Of a DNA stretch of 64,000 bases, positions 1 through 11,951 are shown piece by piece (position 1 is the first letter of the stretch; each line of letters starts with the position of its first letter). Both the position numbers and the translations under genes were made by a program. The stretch lies in the NCBI GenBank assembly GCA_013115135.1, contig JABANP010000008.1, positions 124,001-188,000 of the forward strand. Direction: 5' to 3'. The notes under the pieces are model-generated. The model made no database searches. It saw only the letters and a list, made by a program, of their open reading frames with translations, and was not told where the DNA came from. This DNA comes from Perkinsus olseni. Its lineage: Eukaryota > Perkinsozoa > Perkinsida > Perkinsidae.

Positions 1-508
1 TACCGTTGTTACAGCACGTACCAGGCTATGACGTTGGAGGTGTTCTAGAAAATACTTCGGATACACTAATGATGCTACGGGAATCTAGTGTCCTTATGAG
101 CTTGGCTGTTGGACTCTTCACAGCCTTCTTCATCTACAAGCTCAGTGCTGCATTGGTGACAGCGCAGTCCTCAGCAGTCCATCGATCGTTCTTAGAGGTT
201 ACAAGGACTCTATCTGTTTGGGTGTTGTCCATCATAATGTAGGCCGGGAGGCAGCTCATTTCATTCAGATTTCCCTCTGTATCAGGTACTACACGAGCAG
301 TGATCATCACCTGGGAGAACCCCTCACTTGGTACTCTATCATACAGGCGTTTGGCTTTACCGTACTTGTATATGGTCAACTCATCTACGATGATGTTCTC
401 CGCATTCCATTCCGCTCAGCATGCTTCAGCTCATCGCCTGAAGTAGAGCGTCGTAAGGACCAAGGAGTTAGTGAGGATCTCGAGGAGCATCCTTGCAGTC
501 GGCCATAA
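1..508 (+). CDS. SLC35F6-like transporter, C-terminal part (copy 1)
   Basis: This is the 3' end of a drug/metabolite-transporter superfamily protein of the SLC35F6 type, a multi-pass carrier of endomembranes or lysosomes; its 5' end lies left of the window. Visible exons are 1-238 and 286-508, separated by a 47-nt GT-AG intron (239-285) that splits a Met codon. The protein has hydrophobic helices (around GLFTAFFIYKLSAALVT and VWVLSIIM) and ends after LVYGQLIYDDVLRIPF plus a short polar tail. The next gene has the same intron at the same codon and about the same sequence, so the two are tandem duplicates. Substrate cannot be read from sequence. Family assignment is established knowledge; duplication is seen directly. 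Confidence 0.75.
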
Positions 509-815
509 TCCCGCCGTCTGCTGTGGTCTCGGTCCACCTTCTGATTACTGTATGTACCATCCCACGGCTGATACTAGTCAGATTTATCTAATCGTCGTCC
601 ACTCCTCTATGTGAACCCCCTTCCAGCGTGGTGGCTGCTGCTGCATGGGCTTTGTGGGTCTATGTAGTGCTGCCTAGCTGCCTGCTGGCATATGCTTCAT
701 TTTATTCTCATAGTGCTTCTCGCACCACTTTCCATACACACTCGCAGAGTGTTGTGTTTTACAGTTCGTCTCACTATGGCCATGCCAAGTCGTATCTTTT
801 TTTCCATCTTCCTCT

Positions 816-2130
816 ATGGTGACCTTTTCATGCATATTTGGGATCGGACTATTGGCTGGGTCCGCCAACTCTATAATAGAAAAGTTGATGTTCCAAAGTA
901 CTGGTATGGGAATAGACGGTACGAATCATTACTTCCAGAAGCCTTGGTTCATGAGCCTGGTCATGTTCCTTGCCATGCTGCTAGCGCTACCACTGCACTA
1001 CTGTCTGCGTCGTCGGAGTGGCAAGACCAGTAGCAGCGCCTCGGCCAATGCTTCAGCACCTGAAGCAGCAGCATCTAGTAGCATTGGCCTTCGTATGTGG
1101 TTCACTGTATGTATCCCATCAGTGTTCGATCTGTTGGGGTCATCCTTGCAGGCTATTGGCCTAGTCTACACCCCAGTATCAGTATACCAGATGCTCAAGG
1201 GCAGTATACTACTATTCTCCGCCCTTTTCTCTGTCATTTTCCTCGGCCGTAAAATGTACCGCCATCACTGGGTAGGGAGTCTGCCTCTGTCTAATTGCCC
1301 TCGTCTTTGGTGGGAGTATCCTCCCTCTCTTCACGTGAACAGCAGACACAGGTGGTTAGCCTACCATTGATGCTCCTAGGGATATTCATCATAGTAGCCG
1401 GCCAAGTGGTGTGTGCTGCCCAGTACGTCTTGGAGGAGTTCCTACTCAAGCCGCCCAACGACGTAGCTCCGATGGCATTGGTGGGCTTGGAGGGCTTCTG
1501 GGGCACTCTACTCATGTGCCTAGTGTTCGTGCCGGCCCTGCAGAACCTACCTGGATCGGACACTGGCAAGGTGATGGAGAATACTGAGGACTCCTTCGTC
1601 ATGTTGTCCAACTCTCCTCTGCTTCTCACCTGCACACTGGGGTTCATCATCTCCATCCTTGTTTTCAACATATGCGGCGTCATGGTCACTGCCGAGGCCT
1701 CGGCTATACATCATACTTTTTTGGACGCCTCAAGGACCATAGTAATCTGGCTAGTGTCAGTACTGATGTAATGAGTATAGTGATGGCTTCTCTGTCCTCA
1801 TTAGAGTTGTAGGTACTATGCTGCTCCCGGTTACGGTTTAGGGGAGCCTCTTACTAAGTACTCCTGGGTGCAGGCTCTCGGCTTCGTACTACTGGTATAC
1901 GGTCAGCTGGTCTACGACCAAGCGGTCCGCCTGCCCTTCGGATTGGACACTAAGGCTAGAGTAAGAGCAGCAGTACATTGCCATTACTATTATCTCTTCA
2001 GGTCTCGCCAAGCCTCGTACCCCTATCAGCACCATTGGTAGCGTCCCCAGCGGAGAGGAAGGTGTCCCCAAGGGCCCACTTGAGCAGGAGCGCCCGATCG
2101 CCGCATACCGAGCGCCTGCTGCAGCCGTAG
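816..2130 (+). CDS. SLC35F6-like transporter (copy 2), with two apparent +1 frameshifts
   Basis: Second SLC35F6-type carrier. ATG at 816 gives an N-terminal helix (GIGLLAGSAN), a Ser/Ala-rich loop, then EamA-type helices including QMLKGSILLFSALFSV and YVLEEF. Introns: 1768-1812 (45 nt, same codon as copy 1) and a likely 1961-2001 (41 nt), giving a stop at 2128-2130. Between 1272 and 1317 the conserved helix reads through only if the frame advances by one base twice, near GTAGGGAGT and near TTTGGTGGGAGT. With both shifts the spacing from the conserved Trp to the next helix matches the family within one residue. A 74-nt GT-AG intron (1272-1345) is also in phase but would delete that helix. So this is an intact gene with assembly indels, a young pseudogene, or a frameshifted gene; I cannot tell which. 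Confidence 0.7.
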
Positions 2131-2302
2131 TGGTCGGTGGAGCTGCCTGGGCTGAACCAAGGTTTCGGCCTTTTAGTAGAGTTGTATGCTGGCTTATGCC
2201 AGCGCTCGCTGCTGCTCTCATTACGGATAGTTTCATCACCATCAGGGCCTCATTTCGTTGGTATCGTCACTAGGGATGGAGTGGCTCAGCAGGGGCGTAC
2301 AA

Positions 2303-5210
2303 ATGGCTTCTCAGTTTGATTGTTCGGGTTGCTCCGATGTTGTTGGCCGCTGCCGCCGGCACGCCCCTGCCAGTAGAGGTGGCGGTGACCGGCTGTTGCT
2401 GTATGTTGACAGTGGCAATCCGAGGCTGCGGGCGCCCCTCTGCACTAGAGAAGAGCTGGAGGCAGAGATAAGGGAACAGGTCCTCAGGGAGTGTGAGAGT
2501 GGTAGTAGTCATCACCGAAGTTCCATCTGTCTACCACGGCGCCTCTTCGAGGTTCCACTTGGCTGCGGCTCTCCGTTCTCTCGAAACAGGAGCGTCGCCA
2601 TCGGCTGTCCGAGCTGGTCAGGGAGAGGACGGCTAAGCTCACTGCCAATGGGGGGATGGGCACTCTTCACTGTGATGATGATCTAGCTTTGGAGATTCGG
2701 GCGAAATACGGTAGTACAGCTTGCGGCCCCTGTCAGGACATCGTGAACTTGTCAGGCACCATCCTATCCACATCCTTTCGTGAGTTCCTTACCACACTTC
2801 CCCTACATCTGCCCGAGTCCATGCTAGTGTCTGCCAACCTCGAAGTGCGGTTAAACTCGCCTCCTGAGGGCCTGTTGAAGTATTCTAAGTTGGGCTTGGT
2901 AAATATCCAACAGCTAGTCGACTCAGTAGAGGCCTCCCCTTCACAGTACTGAATCGGCCCGCTGCCCGTTCGACCTCGACAGTATCTTCCCTCAGCCAGG
3001 CGACCTCGGCCTGCTGCTCTTCTTGCATGTGGAGTCCCTGTCCTCCTTCCCTGAGGATGCTCTCATTAGCTTCGCTAGTCGCTGTGTTGCCCGCGCCATA
3101 CCCGTCCATGTGGCGGTCTTCGGGGTGCAGCCGTCCGCTGATGATATGGGCGTGCCGGAGCTGCTCCTTACGGGCCTTTGTCTGGAGACTGGTGGGTGGT
3201 ATGCTCAATGCCCCTTGCTCGGCACCCCGACCTTCATCAACAGTGACAGTGCGATATCACCGATGATTCGGAAGGAGTTCGCCAAGCTCAGTAGAGGAGG
3301 CAACGGTAGCACCACAGCGACCGGCTCAGGGGAGGCCAATACCTCTGGTGGTGGAGGCAGCATAGGGAGCAGCTATGAGCAGGAGGACCTTATCGACTTA
3401 GCTGCTCCGCCGGATGTCGCGGAATTGGTAGACATCAGTGGACCGGAGGGTGATGCTTCCAACGACATGGATGGGGTAGTATGGCAGGGGGCAGCTGCTG
3501 CTTTCGCTGATGATACTGCCCATAGCGATAATAAGGCCGTGGCATCCGAGGATGCGGAGAGAACAGAGCAACCTATCCTGCCCTGTCCGGGTGATGAGTA
3601 TTCAGCATCCGCGGAGGGTATGGAGCACCCGGCCATCACGGGAGCTGAGGTCGATGGTGAGTATTTCTCTGTACCTCAAGAGGAGGATCTACGTGGGGCT
3701 GGAGGTGCTTGTGCTGTAGCGAGTGAAGCCACTGGGAGCAGCAGCCCTGTAGCCAACCTTGGAGATCCCTCTCAAGCAGGAGAGCTATCCTGTTCACCGC
3801 AGCCTTCTCATCAATCGACCTCGCGTTCCCCCGCCACCTCATCTCGTTCATCCTTAGCATCATCATCGACGCCCCCGTATCAGGGCAGGCGGGGATCAGC
3901 GACTCGACAGGAAAACGGCTCCGTGCAGCAGGCTTCCACTGCGATGAACGGTACTGCAGCAGCTGCTGCTGGCACTGATCACTCTAATGACCTCACCGAG
4001 GAGGACCTGGCCTACCACAGGCCGATGGCGGCAGAAATTAGTGGACCTGCGCACCGTAGTCCTTCCACGTCCTACGGGAGCCGATCTCAAGGTGCGGCTG
4101 GGGTGGCAGCCATGCCAGTGGAGTACCTGGTGAACACTCCGCCTCCCCTCTGGGGGGATGTAGCTGACGACCTTGGAGAAGACCTCTCCTCAGGCATTGA
4201 GGCGGCGGCTCTTGCTAGTGCTGAGTACCTGGCAGGCTTCGGTAACAAGATATTCTCCCTGGCCCAGCAGGCCGTGAGCACCCCACGGGATGCATACCCG
4301 CCGGGCCAGGTCGTCGTCCAGGACAGCCTCTCTGCTGGGTCCCCTCAGCAGCGGCTACCCCCTGCGGAATGCCGGATGGAGATGCCGGGAGTATTCTCGA
4401 GATCTCGTGACTCTATAGGAGGCAGCAGCAGTCTGTCCTCAGCATCTAGTGATCATCGCTCGCCGCGGCGGCTCATCGTCATTGACGGCAGGGAGAAGGA
4501 CAAAGGTCTCGTCCGCAGAGGCACTAGTACCCCTACTCCCCGCGCTCAGGAACTTCCCTCCGTACCCATACCCACGGTCTCTGAACACTCGGACAACTCA
4601 GTGGTATCGCCTGGTTTCGGTGCCTCAAGTAGCAGCGCGATTCTAGCCAGTGCTAGTGATGAGAGTGCTCAGGATGCTTCCTGGCTATCCAACGTCTGGC
4701 GGTGGCTTCGTGATCCTCAGGATGACTCGGGTTCGACCCCAGCACCCGACACCCCCGACTCTGTTGACACTCGTCGAAAGCTGCTAGGAAGTGTCCACGT
4801 GGCAGTAGCTGTAGCCGAGCGTGTCTCTAGTTTGGGAGGGGAGTCTCAGTGTCGATGATGATGACGAAGAGTCTTATGCGAAGGCTCTGGCTGAGCTCAC
4901 TCGAGCGATAGGCGATCTGGAGGACTTCGGGTCGGAGGAGGTCGAGGAGCTCCTCATCCTACTGGAGTCCGCACTGATGATTGGCCATCATATAGCAGCC
5001 TTGATGAGACAAAGGCGGCCATCATCATCATCGGCTGCTGCTGTTGCTAACCCTCCTGTCGCCCCGAGGAGGTGTACGTTGGGTACCCAGCAGGCTCGGC
5101 TCCGAGGAGTGGTGGGCCGGTGTCGAGAAGAGGCTCAGCACTTCACTCGTAGTGTTAAGTATGCTACCACCCACTCTTACCCAGACCGGCCTCTATCACC
5201 ACCGGCCTAA
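2303..5210 (+). CDS. Uncharacterised protein with a long low-complexity tail
   Basis: I do not recognise this protein. ATG at 2303 opens a Cys-containing N-terminus (CSGCSDVVGRC) and a charged helix (CTREELEAEIREQVLREC). Introns are inferred at 2502-2551 (50 nt) and 2946-2982 (37 nt). A folded part follows (LGLLLFLHVES, then HVAVFGVQPSADDMG), which resembles a Rossmann or VWA-type alpha/beta fold by eye only. Residues encoded from about 3290 to 4800 are Ser/Gly/Glu-rich and disordered. The C-terminus is a helical segment (ALAELTRAIGDLEDFG) ending in a Pro-rich tail. To reach it the reading frame must move +1 near 4838-4841 (a run of four G), or a 28-nt GT-AG intron at 4811-4838 must be spliced. 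Gene existence is fairly sure; function unknown. Confidence 0.5.
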
Positions 5211-5380
5211 CGTTTTTATACACAGCGATTAGCTTTTCATCATCATCATATTTGCCGTGTCTCCTCCTGCTTCTCCTTTCTTGCATCGACTTGAGCTCAA
5301 TGGTTCTCTTTCTGGGGCGAGATGCTTTGGGTGTTGGCCTTCTTCTCCACTTATCGGTAGTTGACTTTGGCATACCAACA

Positions 5381-5858
5381 ATGGGGTGGTTATGGGGAGG
5401 TCACGAGAAGGAGGCGAATGTTGGGAGTGAGAACGAGGACAAGAACGCCGCTGACAGTAAAGAAGCAGCTGCAGCGACGGCACCAAAGGAGCAGGTCGAT
5501 CCTAATGTAACCTTCCGGGCCGCTGTTGAGTCTTGTAGTGATGCCCTCGTCCTCCAGGACGGCAAGCAAGTGGCAGATGCCCATAAACAGGCCATTCAAT
5601 CTTGCAAGCATCTCAAAGACCGATACGATCAGTGCTTCAACAACTGGTACCCTCCTAGTACCACTCCTGCAGCATCATCCTCGTCTTGGTTGTAGGTACC
5701 GGCATGCCTTCCTCCGAGGGGACCTTGCCCTATCGTGTGATGAGTACTTCGAGGAGTATCGGGCCTGCTTAGTGGAGGACATGGAGGCTCGGGGCCTAGG
5801 CCACTTGTGTATGTTCGGCCCTGATAAACCGGCTGATTTTGATGAAGGCAAAGATTGA
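5381..5858 (+). CDS. TRIAP1/Mdm35-family twin CX9C protein
   Basis: Small mitochondrial intermembrane-space type protein. In fungi and animals Mdm35/TRIAP1 chaperones the PRELI/Ups lipid-transfer proteins that move phosphatidic acid for cardiolipin synthesis. Two CX9C motifs are plain: CKHLKDRYDQC followed by FNNWY, and CDEYFEEYRAC. A 49-nt GT-AG intron (5647-5695) splits the Trp codon between them, and the stop is at 5856-5858. The product is about 142 residues, longer than the usual 75-90, because of an Asp/Glu/Ala-rich N-terminal extension of about 75 residues that contains one more Cys. ATG at 5381 is chosen as the first in-frame start; the bases just upstream are pyrimidine-rich. Family call is strong; partner and location are inferred from the family. 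Confidence 0.85.
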
Positions 5859-6186
5859 TGACAACTCCTCCATCGTAACAGTCTTACCATAACTTTCCGA
5901 CATCATATCCTCAGGGGTTGTGTTGCAGCCATGGTCAATTAGCGTCTACCCGTCTCTGGTATATAATATTATTGCTAGCATACAGCAGTCTGAAGCTATC
6001 TATAAGACAGCTTAGGCCACGGACAATGACGACTAGGATAATGCTGTCCGTAGGACATCATCGTCCTAGTCGTCGGCGTCGGGTTGCGTGTTGCCATAGC
6101 TATCGGGTGGTTAGTATATCTTTCCACTGCCCCTCCTCCCCTCTCCATCTCCGTGTTGGACACGGCTCTATCATCCCTGCTCATCC

Positions 6187-8965
6187 ATGGCGAATTCGCC
6201 ACGCGACTGTTTCCTGTCCTCCGCTACTACTACTGCTACTACTAGCGCTCCACTCTACGGCCCCCCAACTGACTCTAGGTGGATGATGCCCCCTCCTCCA
6301 CCCCCTCCACCTTCCCCTCCGCCCGGGGTGAGTACCCAACTGCTCCTACTCGAGTCCTCAGTGTTCGTGCCTCTGCTACAGATAGCAGCCCCGCAGGGAA
6401 TGGTAGGGAGTACTGACTATGAACCACAGCCGATGATGCCTCCCCATCCTCCACCACTCCCAACGATGAGCCCACCAGGGAGCGGGCCTCTACCTGGGGG
6501 GCAATTCGAGTATCCCCCCAATCAGTGGTGTGACCGTGGCTCCCTCGCAGCCATGGCTCGGTAGTAGTGGAGTAGGAGGTAGCAGTACCAGCAGCTGCAT
6601 GAACCCCTCCCCCAGTGTGGGCGACATGCGTAAGTAAGTACTCTCCTACTCCCCCTCACTCTCTCTATCAGGCCTAGTGGAGATGGCGGCACCTATCCAA
6701 AGACACCCAGGACCAGTCGGCAGCATGCCTGCGCCCTATGACCATGGGGTCCCTCCCCCTGTCACAGCAGTAGCAGCACCAGGGTCGAGTATCTCCCCCG
6801 AGTACTCGGACCAAGCTGATGAGTATTTTCTACGCTCAGCCCTGGGCACCTGGGTGAGCATCGAACTGAGCGTCACTGGCGACTGGACCGCCTTCCTTAG
6901 GTCCTACATGCCCTACCCTTCCCCTCCTCCATCAGACCCCACCTGCTATGACCCTTGGTCATCATCATCTCCTCCCTCCCCTGTATTATCACCAACTATG
7001 TCCTACTCCGCTACAGCGGCGGTCGGAGGCAGCACTACCCTCCACCATAACTACACCATGCCTCCGCAGCAGCATCCCTCTACCGCAGTAGGAGGAGGAG
7101 GAGACCCTACCCTCTCCCCTGTGATGAACCCTCTGGTCTACGAGACACCACCAGCCACTGCCCTCTACCCTGCCCTGCCCTCTAATAACGTCCACTACGA
7201 CCATCATCATCCTCCTGCCCCTCGCTTGGGTCTACCTTCCCTACCATCAGGCCATGCGGATTACCCTGCCCCCTCTCTTGGAGCTAGTCTCAACAGGGAA
7301 TCTCTGGACAGACTGTCTGTCAAGAACGCTGGACAGTTCCCCTTCGACGACTTCCTCGCCCTTGACTGATGAGGAGGTCCGAGCATACGCTGAGGACCAT
7401 GTGACCTCCCTCTACCTGCAGGATGCTCTCAGGGCTGAGTTCCGCAATGCCTCTCAGGTAGGATATCTCAGCAGCCTCCATCATCGTGCTGCCGGTTGTC
7501 AGGTCTCTCGAGTGGTGGATCGACTCGTGCCCTTATTCTTGCCGCTCTCGTTCCATGCCATTGGTAACTACGTCTCCCAAGCTGTCCTTGAGGTCAGCGA
7601 CATGGCCACCTTTGAGCAGCTGCTCAACACTCAAATCCTCAAGGGCCGTGCTTTGTTTGATCTATGCATACACCCTCATGGTACTCGTGTTGTACAGAAA
7701 CTAATTAGTGAGGCCAACGTCCGCTACGGCGGCTCCAATCAGCTGCCTCTACTCGGTGCCATCCGAGTCTGCTGTAGAGAGCTGGCTGTTGATGCTAATG
7801 GCTGTTATGTCCTTCTCAAGGTAGGTGGGGATCTAGGGTCGACCCTTGCAAGATGCGGGGGAGGTTGCAGTGATGTCAGATACTAGACGTGATGGCCCAA
7901 AGTGGCTGGCTGCTGGAGTGCCTTCTGGATCGGTTCATCGAGATAAGCTGCTCACAGTGGGGCGTCATTACCGCCAAGAAGGTTATCGAAAGGAGTCCCG
8001 CGGTCGATCGGGTGAGGGACGGAGTGACCACAGTCCGCTCTTCCCTGCCCGTGCTGGTAGGTTGAGATGATACCCGATATGCAACAGCACTATCCCAATG
8101 GGTCTGGGTGGACCGAGCATCCTGTCATTGTCGGACGCCACACTTCGAGGCTACTGGAAGTAAGGCCTCGACCCCGCCACCAGGCGAGGATACCTTCCCT
8201 CAGATATTTGTGGTGGATTTTGTCGTTATGGCGCGGCATCAGTACGGCAACTATGCAGTACAGCATATCCTTCAGAGCCCGGCCCTCTCTGGCAGCACTC
8301 AGGGTTGCAACGCCCTCGCCGAGGTCTCCAGAATCCTCTCCACCTCCATAGTCACTCTATCGAAAGATAAATACTCCTCCAACTGTGTCGAGCTTCTCCT
8401 TGTTCGCGGCCCCTCAGCGTTTGCCCGAAGCTTCGCCAAGGATCTCCTGTCCGACAGGCGGCTTGAGGAGCTCCTTTGGGATACTTATGGCAACTACGTC
8501 TTGCAGAAGCTGCTCATAGTTATGAAGAATCGTGGCCTACCAGAGTTCGGAGAGCTCGTCAAGGCCCTCAAGCCCTCCATACACTGCATTCTCAAGAACA
8601 ATAAGAATGCAGCTGGTATCAGCGACAGCAGCAGCAATGGACAGGGCAATTCGGGGAACTCGTTGGTTGGGAGGAATTACCGAGTGGCGAAGAAGCTTGT
8701 TGCGAAGTTCCCAGAGCTGAACGAGGGCTTCTCTAAAGCTCGTGGAACCAAAACTGAGATATTCCTGCCCGGTCTTGGGCCTCCTGAGGCTGCTGAGGGG
8801 GGACCGCGCTACGCCGGAGGGTTCACGGCCACATCGACACCATCATGGGAGGCTGCGTGTCGAGGCGACGGATACAGCAGGCCAGGCAGCCCGGATAAGA
8901 TACTTGATGTTGATCAAGAAGCCACTGCGGACAAGGCCAGTCATCAGGGAGCAACTGGTGGTTGA
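6187..8965 (+). CDS. Pumilio-family (PUF) RNA-binding protein
   Basis: Sequence-specific RNA-binding protein of the PUF family, which usually binds mRNA 3' UTRs and represses or localises them. ATG at 6187 starts a Pro/Ser-rich, poorly structured N-terminus of about 400 residues. The C-terminal half carries PUF helices with recognisable repeat cores: IGNYVSQAVL, HGTRVVQKL, NGCYVLLK, QWGVITAKKVIER, YGNYAVQHILQ, SSNCVELLL and YGNYVLQKLL. Introns: 6328-6381 (54 nt), 6630-6671 (42), 7821-7879 (59), 8057-8087 (31) and about 8162-8205. Two further frame changes are needed, near 6496-6529 and 7315-7342; each fits either one extra base in a G or C run or a very short intron (25 and 22 nt). Stop at 8963-8965. 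Confidence 0.85.
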
Positions 8966-10062
8966 AGGGACGAGCAACATGCCGTTCGCCACAGAGCAGC
9001 AGTGAGCATCCGAACGGTTGTTGTTATTGACTATTCTTGGGCCATGTCATCTGAACTTTCTGGAAGGATTCAGATCCGAGTGTTGCGTAAAAGTTTAGAC
9101 GTAGTCACGTGATGATACCACAGCCGATTGCCATCACGCTTACGATGTATATTGAGGCACCACGAACCCTTCGAGTGAGTAGATGAGGCTTGGTCGGCCG
9201 CCACGGGAAGCGCGCAGAGGCCCGAGAAGGCCGTTGTTACCATAGCTGGTATGCCCGACTCTGACCTCACTGTCGAGTATTCAGAGCATACGCCGGGATT
9301 GTCGAGCTTTGCATCGGAACATACTCAGCAATGGTGACTCGGGCTAGCAGTAGGGATGTCCTATTCGTTGTGGTCCGAGTAAAATACCACACGCAGTACC
9401 GAGAGGCTGATGGGCCGAGCGTGTGTAGTTTTCGTGAAATTAGTGGAGGTTAGCGTGGGCAATGTATCGTGTAACGCATCAAATTTCCTCCTCCGACAGC
9501 CTCTAGAGGACTCACGCAAACACAACATGTATCCAGTGTAACGCGGTTCATGTATTCCAGTGAACATGACAGCATGAACAGTCCCGCATTCGCGCGAATG
9601 TGGACCCGCATGAGCTCGGCGAACCGGCGGCGGCGGCTGCATAAGAAGGTTCAAAGACATCCAACGTATTCCAAGTACCTTAGTGAGTAACGAATGCCCT
9701 TCTCGAAACCAACGCAACCCCAACGAGTGTGAAGGTAACATCCAGAGAATTCACATTATACTCGAGGCGGCGAGGCGGCGGCCCTGAAGGCAAGATGCAC
9801 ATGTACACTCTATACAGCCGAGGAACGAGTACAGGACGCCGTTTCTTCTCCGGCTCTGCTCTCGGTCGTGTGGGCGTTACGGGAATCAATTCCCTGTCAG
9901 TGAGCATCAATGACGAATCTTAGAATGACAACTTCTTGTAGCTCACCCAGTGGCTCTTCTTCGCAGCGCTCTATCGAAGGCCGTCATCCTCCTGAGGGAG
10001 AGAACTCAGCGCTCGTCACGCCACACTGATACGTGGAAGAGAGGAGAGCTTCCAGAAACTCC
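8966..10062. other. Intergenic stretch without a supported gene
   Basis: About 1.1 kb between the PUF gene and the end of the minus-strand coiled-coil gene. Short open frames exist on both strands, but none shows family motifs, low-complexity coding texture or consistent splice phases. I see no RNA gene or repeat here. Confidence 0.4.
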
Positions 10063-11517
10063 TCACAGGCGTTGGAGCTCTTCGAATGCTCGGTCGCGGT
10101 TCCGAGCTAGCGTCTCCACCTCCTGCAGCAGTTCCCGTATCCGACCGTTGGCGCACTCCAACTCGTGCTTGAGACGCTTATTCTCCAGTTGCACAACATT
10201 ACTCTGCAAAGGAACGTAAACCGTTGCTTCGTGCCCAGTTGTTATTAGTCTCACATCATTCAGTGAGCGCTCTCCATTGACCGACTCTGAGTATAATTCT
10301 GAGGCCTGAAAGAAGCGGCTTAACGACGGATATATCCTCAGCGGGAGAGCAGCAATTATCGCCCCGTGCCTGCATTAGCGTCATCTCTGTGTAGAGCATG
10401 GCCACTTGTTCGTTCAGTACGCGTATCTGCCGACACCTGCCCGGAGGCCGACTGGAAGGGCTACGACCGGGTGCTGGCGGCATTACGCCTTTTGAAGGCT
10501 CTTTTCACGCCGCCATGATGCATTCTCTCTGGAATCTCTCAAGAGAGCTTTGTACTGGTCTCTCATCTCGGCGAGCTCTTGACGGAGATTCCAAACTGCC
10601 TACGGAGGGAACCAATCGAATCACCGTCGGTAGAGCCTTTACCGGGTGGTGGCCATGGAAGGGTCGACTAGTCACAAGTTGAGCCCATAGAGAACCTGCT
10701 ACTTCCTGAAGTTTCTGATTCTTAACCTCGAGATCTGGGAGCGTCTCCCTACGGAGCTCGGTTGCGGCGAGGAGCGGCTGGGTACCTGGGAGTTCTTCAC
10801 TGCTGCGGAGTTCGATTGAGTGTCCTTACGGATGCTTCAACGCTGCTGGTCTCCCTTGTCGAAACCGGGCTTTGTCTGGCCGATGCTGAGGCCCGTCGTG
10901 TTGGCTTCAGCGTGCCGTATACTCTCTCATAGTGTCTGCGGGAAGATACCAATTAGGTGTTGGTGAAAAGCTACGAAACAGCTACCTGAGGGCTCTCGTG
11001 GCCTTGTGTGGCGGACTGACTACGAGCCGCGGTGATGCCCGGCGAGTAGCAGAGAAGCTTCGAGTGGTGTCTCGTGTCGATAAGTCACCCGCGCCGACTG
11101 GCAGTCTCCCATCGCCTCGTTTGAGTTCTATACTGTCGGCTGCTTCTTCTCGATATCCCCCTCCTCCTGTTGAGTGACTGCTTGCATGTCGAGAGGCCCG
11201 TCCATGCGTACACGCCTGAGCATTGCCTTACTGACGAAAGAGAAGGTCGGCACTGGGAACATGGTATCTTACGACGCGGCCTCCAAGGCTGTGACTTTGC
11301 TCTGCAGGTGCAGGACTTCACGTTCCCTGTCATCTGATGGGGAGGGCTGGATGCAGAGGAGATTACATTGACGCTCACTACGGAGCTGCTGCCTGAGGAG
11401 TTCGAACGCCTCCTCGAGGGCATCCGGCGCCCGGACTGCAGCTTCCAGTGGGTGGGGAGTCGACGCTGGCTCGGCACTCCGCTCACTATGCCTTGATGAG
11501 GTTCGTGAGTCAGTCAT
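10063..11517 (-). CDS. Coiled-coil protein, multi-exon
   Basis: Minus-strand gene with a heptad-rich product. The likely start ATG is at 11517, followed by a Ser-rich head and a first coil (ALEEAFELLRQQLRSERQ). The last exon encodes a clear coiled coil (VVQLENKRLKHELEC, then RIRELLQEVETLARNRDR) and stops at 10063. A middle exon has NEQVAMLYTEMTLMQ. The final junction is in phase if a 22-nt GT-AG intron at 10306-10327 is removed, or if the frame slips +1 there. Exons between about 10500 and 11260 are not resolved. The texture suggests a structural or cytoskeletal role, but no specific family is recognised. Confidence 0.5.
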
Positions 11518-11951
11518 GGTGGGAGAGGTGATCTAACCAAGGCAGGAGACGCGCCTATCGCCATTATCATAGGACGGCGACGCTCCCATGCTTTCTTCGC
11601 GGTGCGGGCCATGGTGGGCACTACTATGTGATACCGCACTACACACCTTCCCTCCGGCCATGGAAACTCTTCAACTTTGAATACGACAGTACGCAGCGTT
11701 CAACTAGCGTACTGTTTTCCTCTACAACCCCGAATGGATCCAATGATGTGTTCCAAGAGCTCCAAGCTCCGAGTGCCTCTGCACTATTTTGAGTACTTCA
11801 TCTCCTTAGCTCATCCAATAGCCGCAAATAAAATCCTCTTTTCGGCCGGTATCATGGCGACGACAACAGAGTGGCGAAGCTAGTGTAACAACAACTCGAC
11901 ACAGCACGGGCGAGGTAGTTTGGTAATAGACAGTTGTTGCTGTAGTTCACG
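11518..11951. other. Intergenic stretch without a supported gene
   Basis: Spacer between the start of the coiled-coil gene and the 3' end of Trm7, both on the minus strand. It probably holds the 5' flank of the first and the 3' UTR of the second. Nothing else is visible. Confidence 0.4.

Noticed and set aside
1272..1317. GGGAGT as a universal programmed frameshift signal
   Set aside because: The same hexamer is read in frame without a shift in Trm7 (PGSWSQ), in the TRIAP1-like gene (NVGSEN) and, as GGGAGC, in the acyl-CoA dehydrogenase (LIGSRG). The motif alone cannot be sufficient.
7300..7400. Euplotes-like slippage on in-frame stop codons
   Set aside because: Several shifts can be placed on a stop (TGA at 7372, TAG at 6562), but those in the acyl-CoA dehydrogenase and the isochorismatase occur well before any stop in the starting frame, so a stop-driven rule does not fit.
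9070..9910. Minus-strand open frames between the PUF and coiled-coil genes
   Set aside because: Short, no splice consistency, no family features, and composition like the surrounding non-coding sequence.
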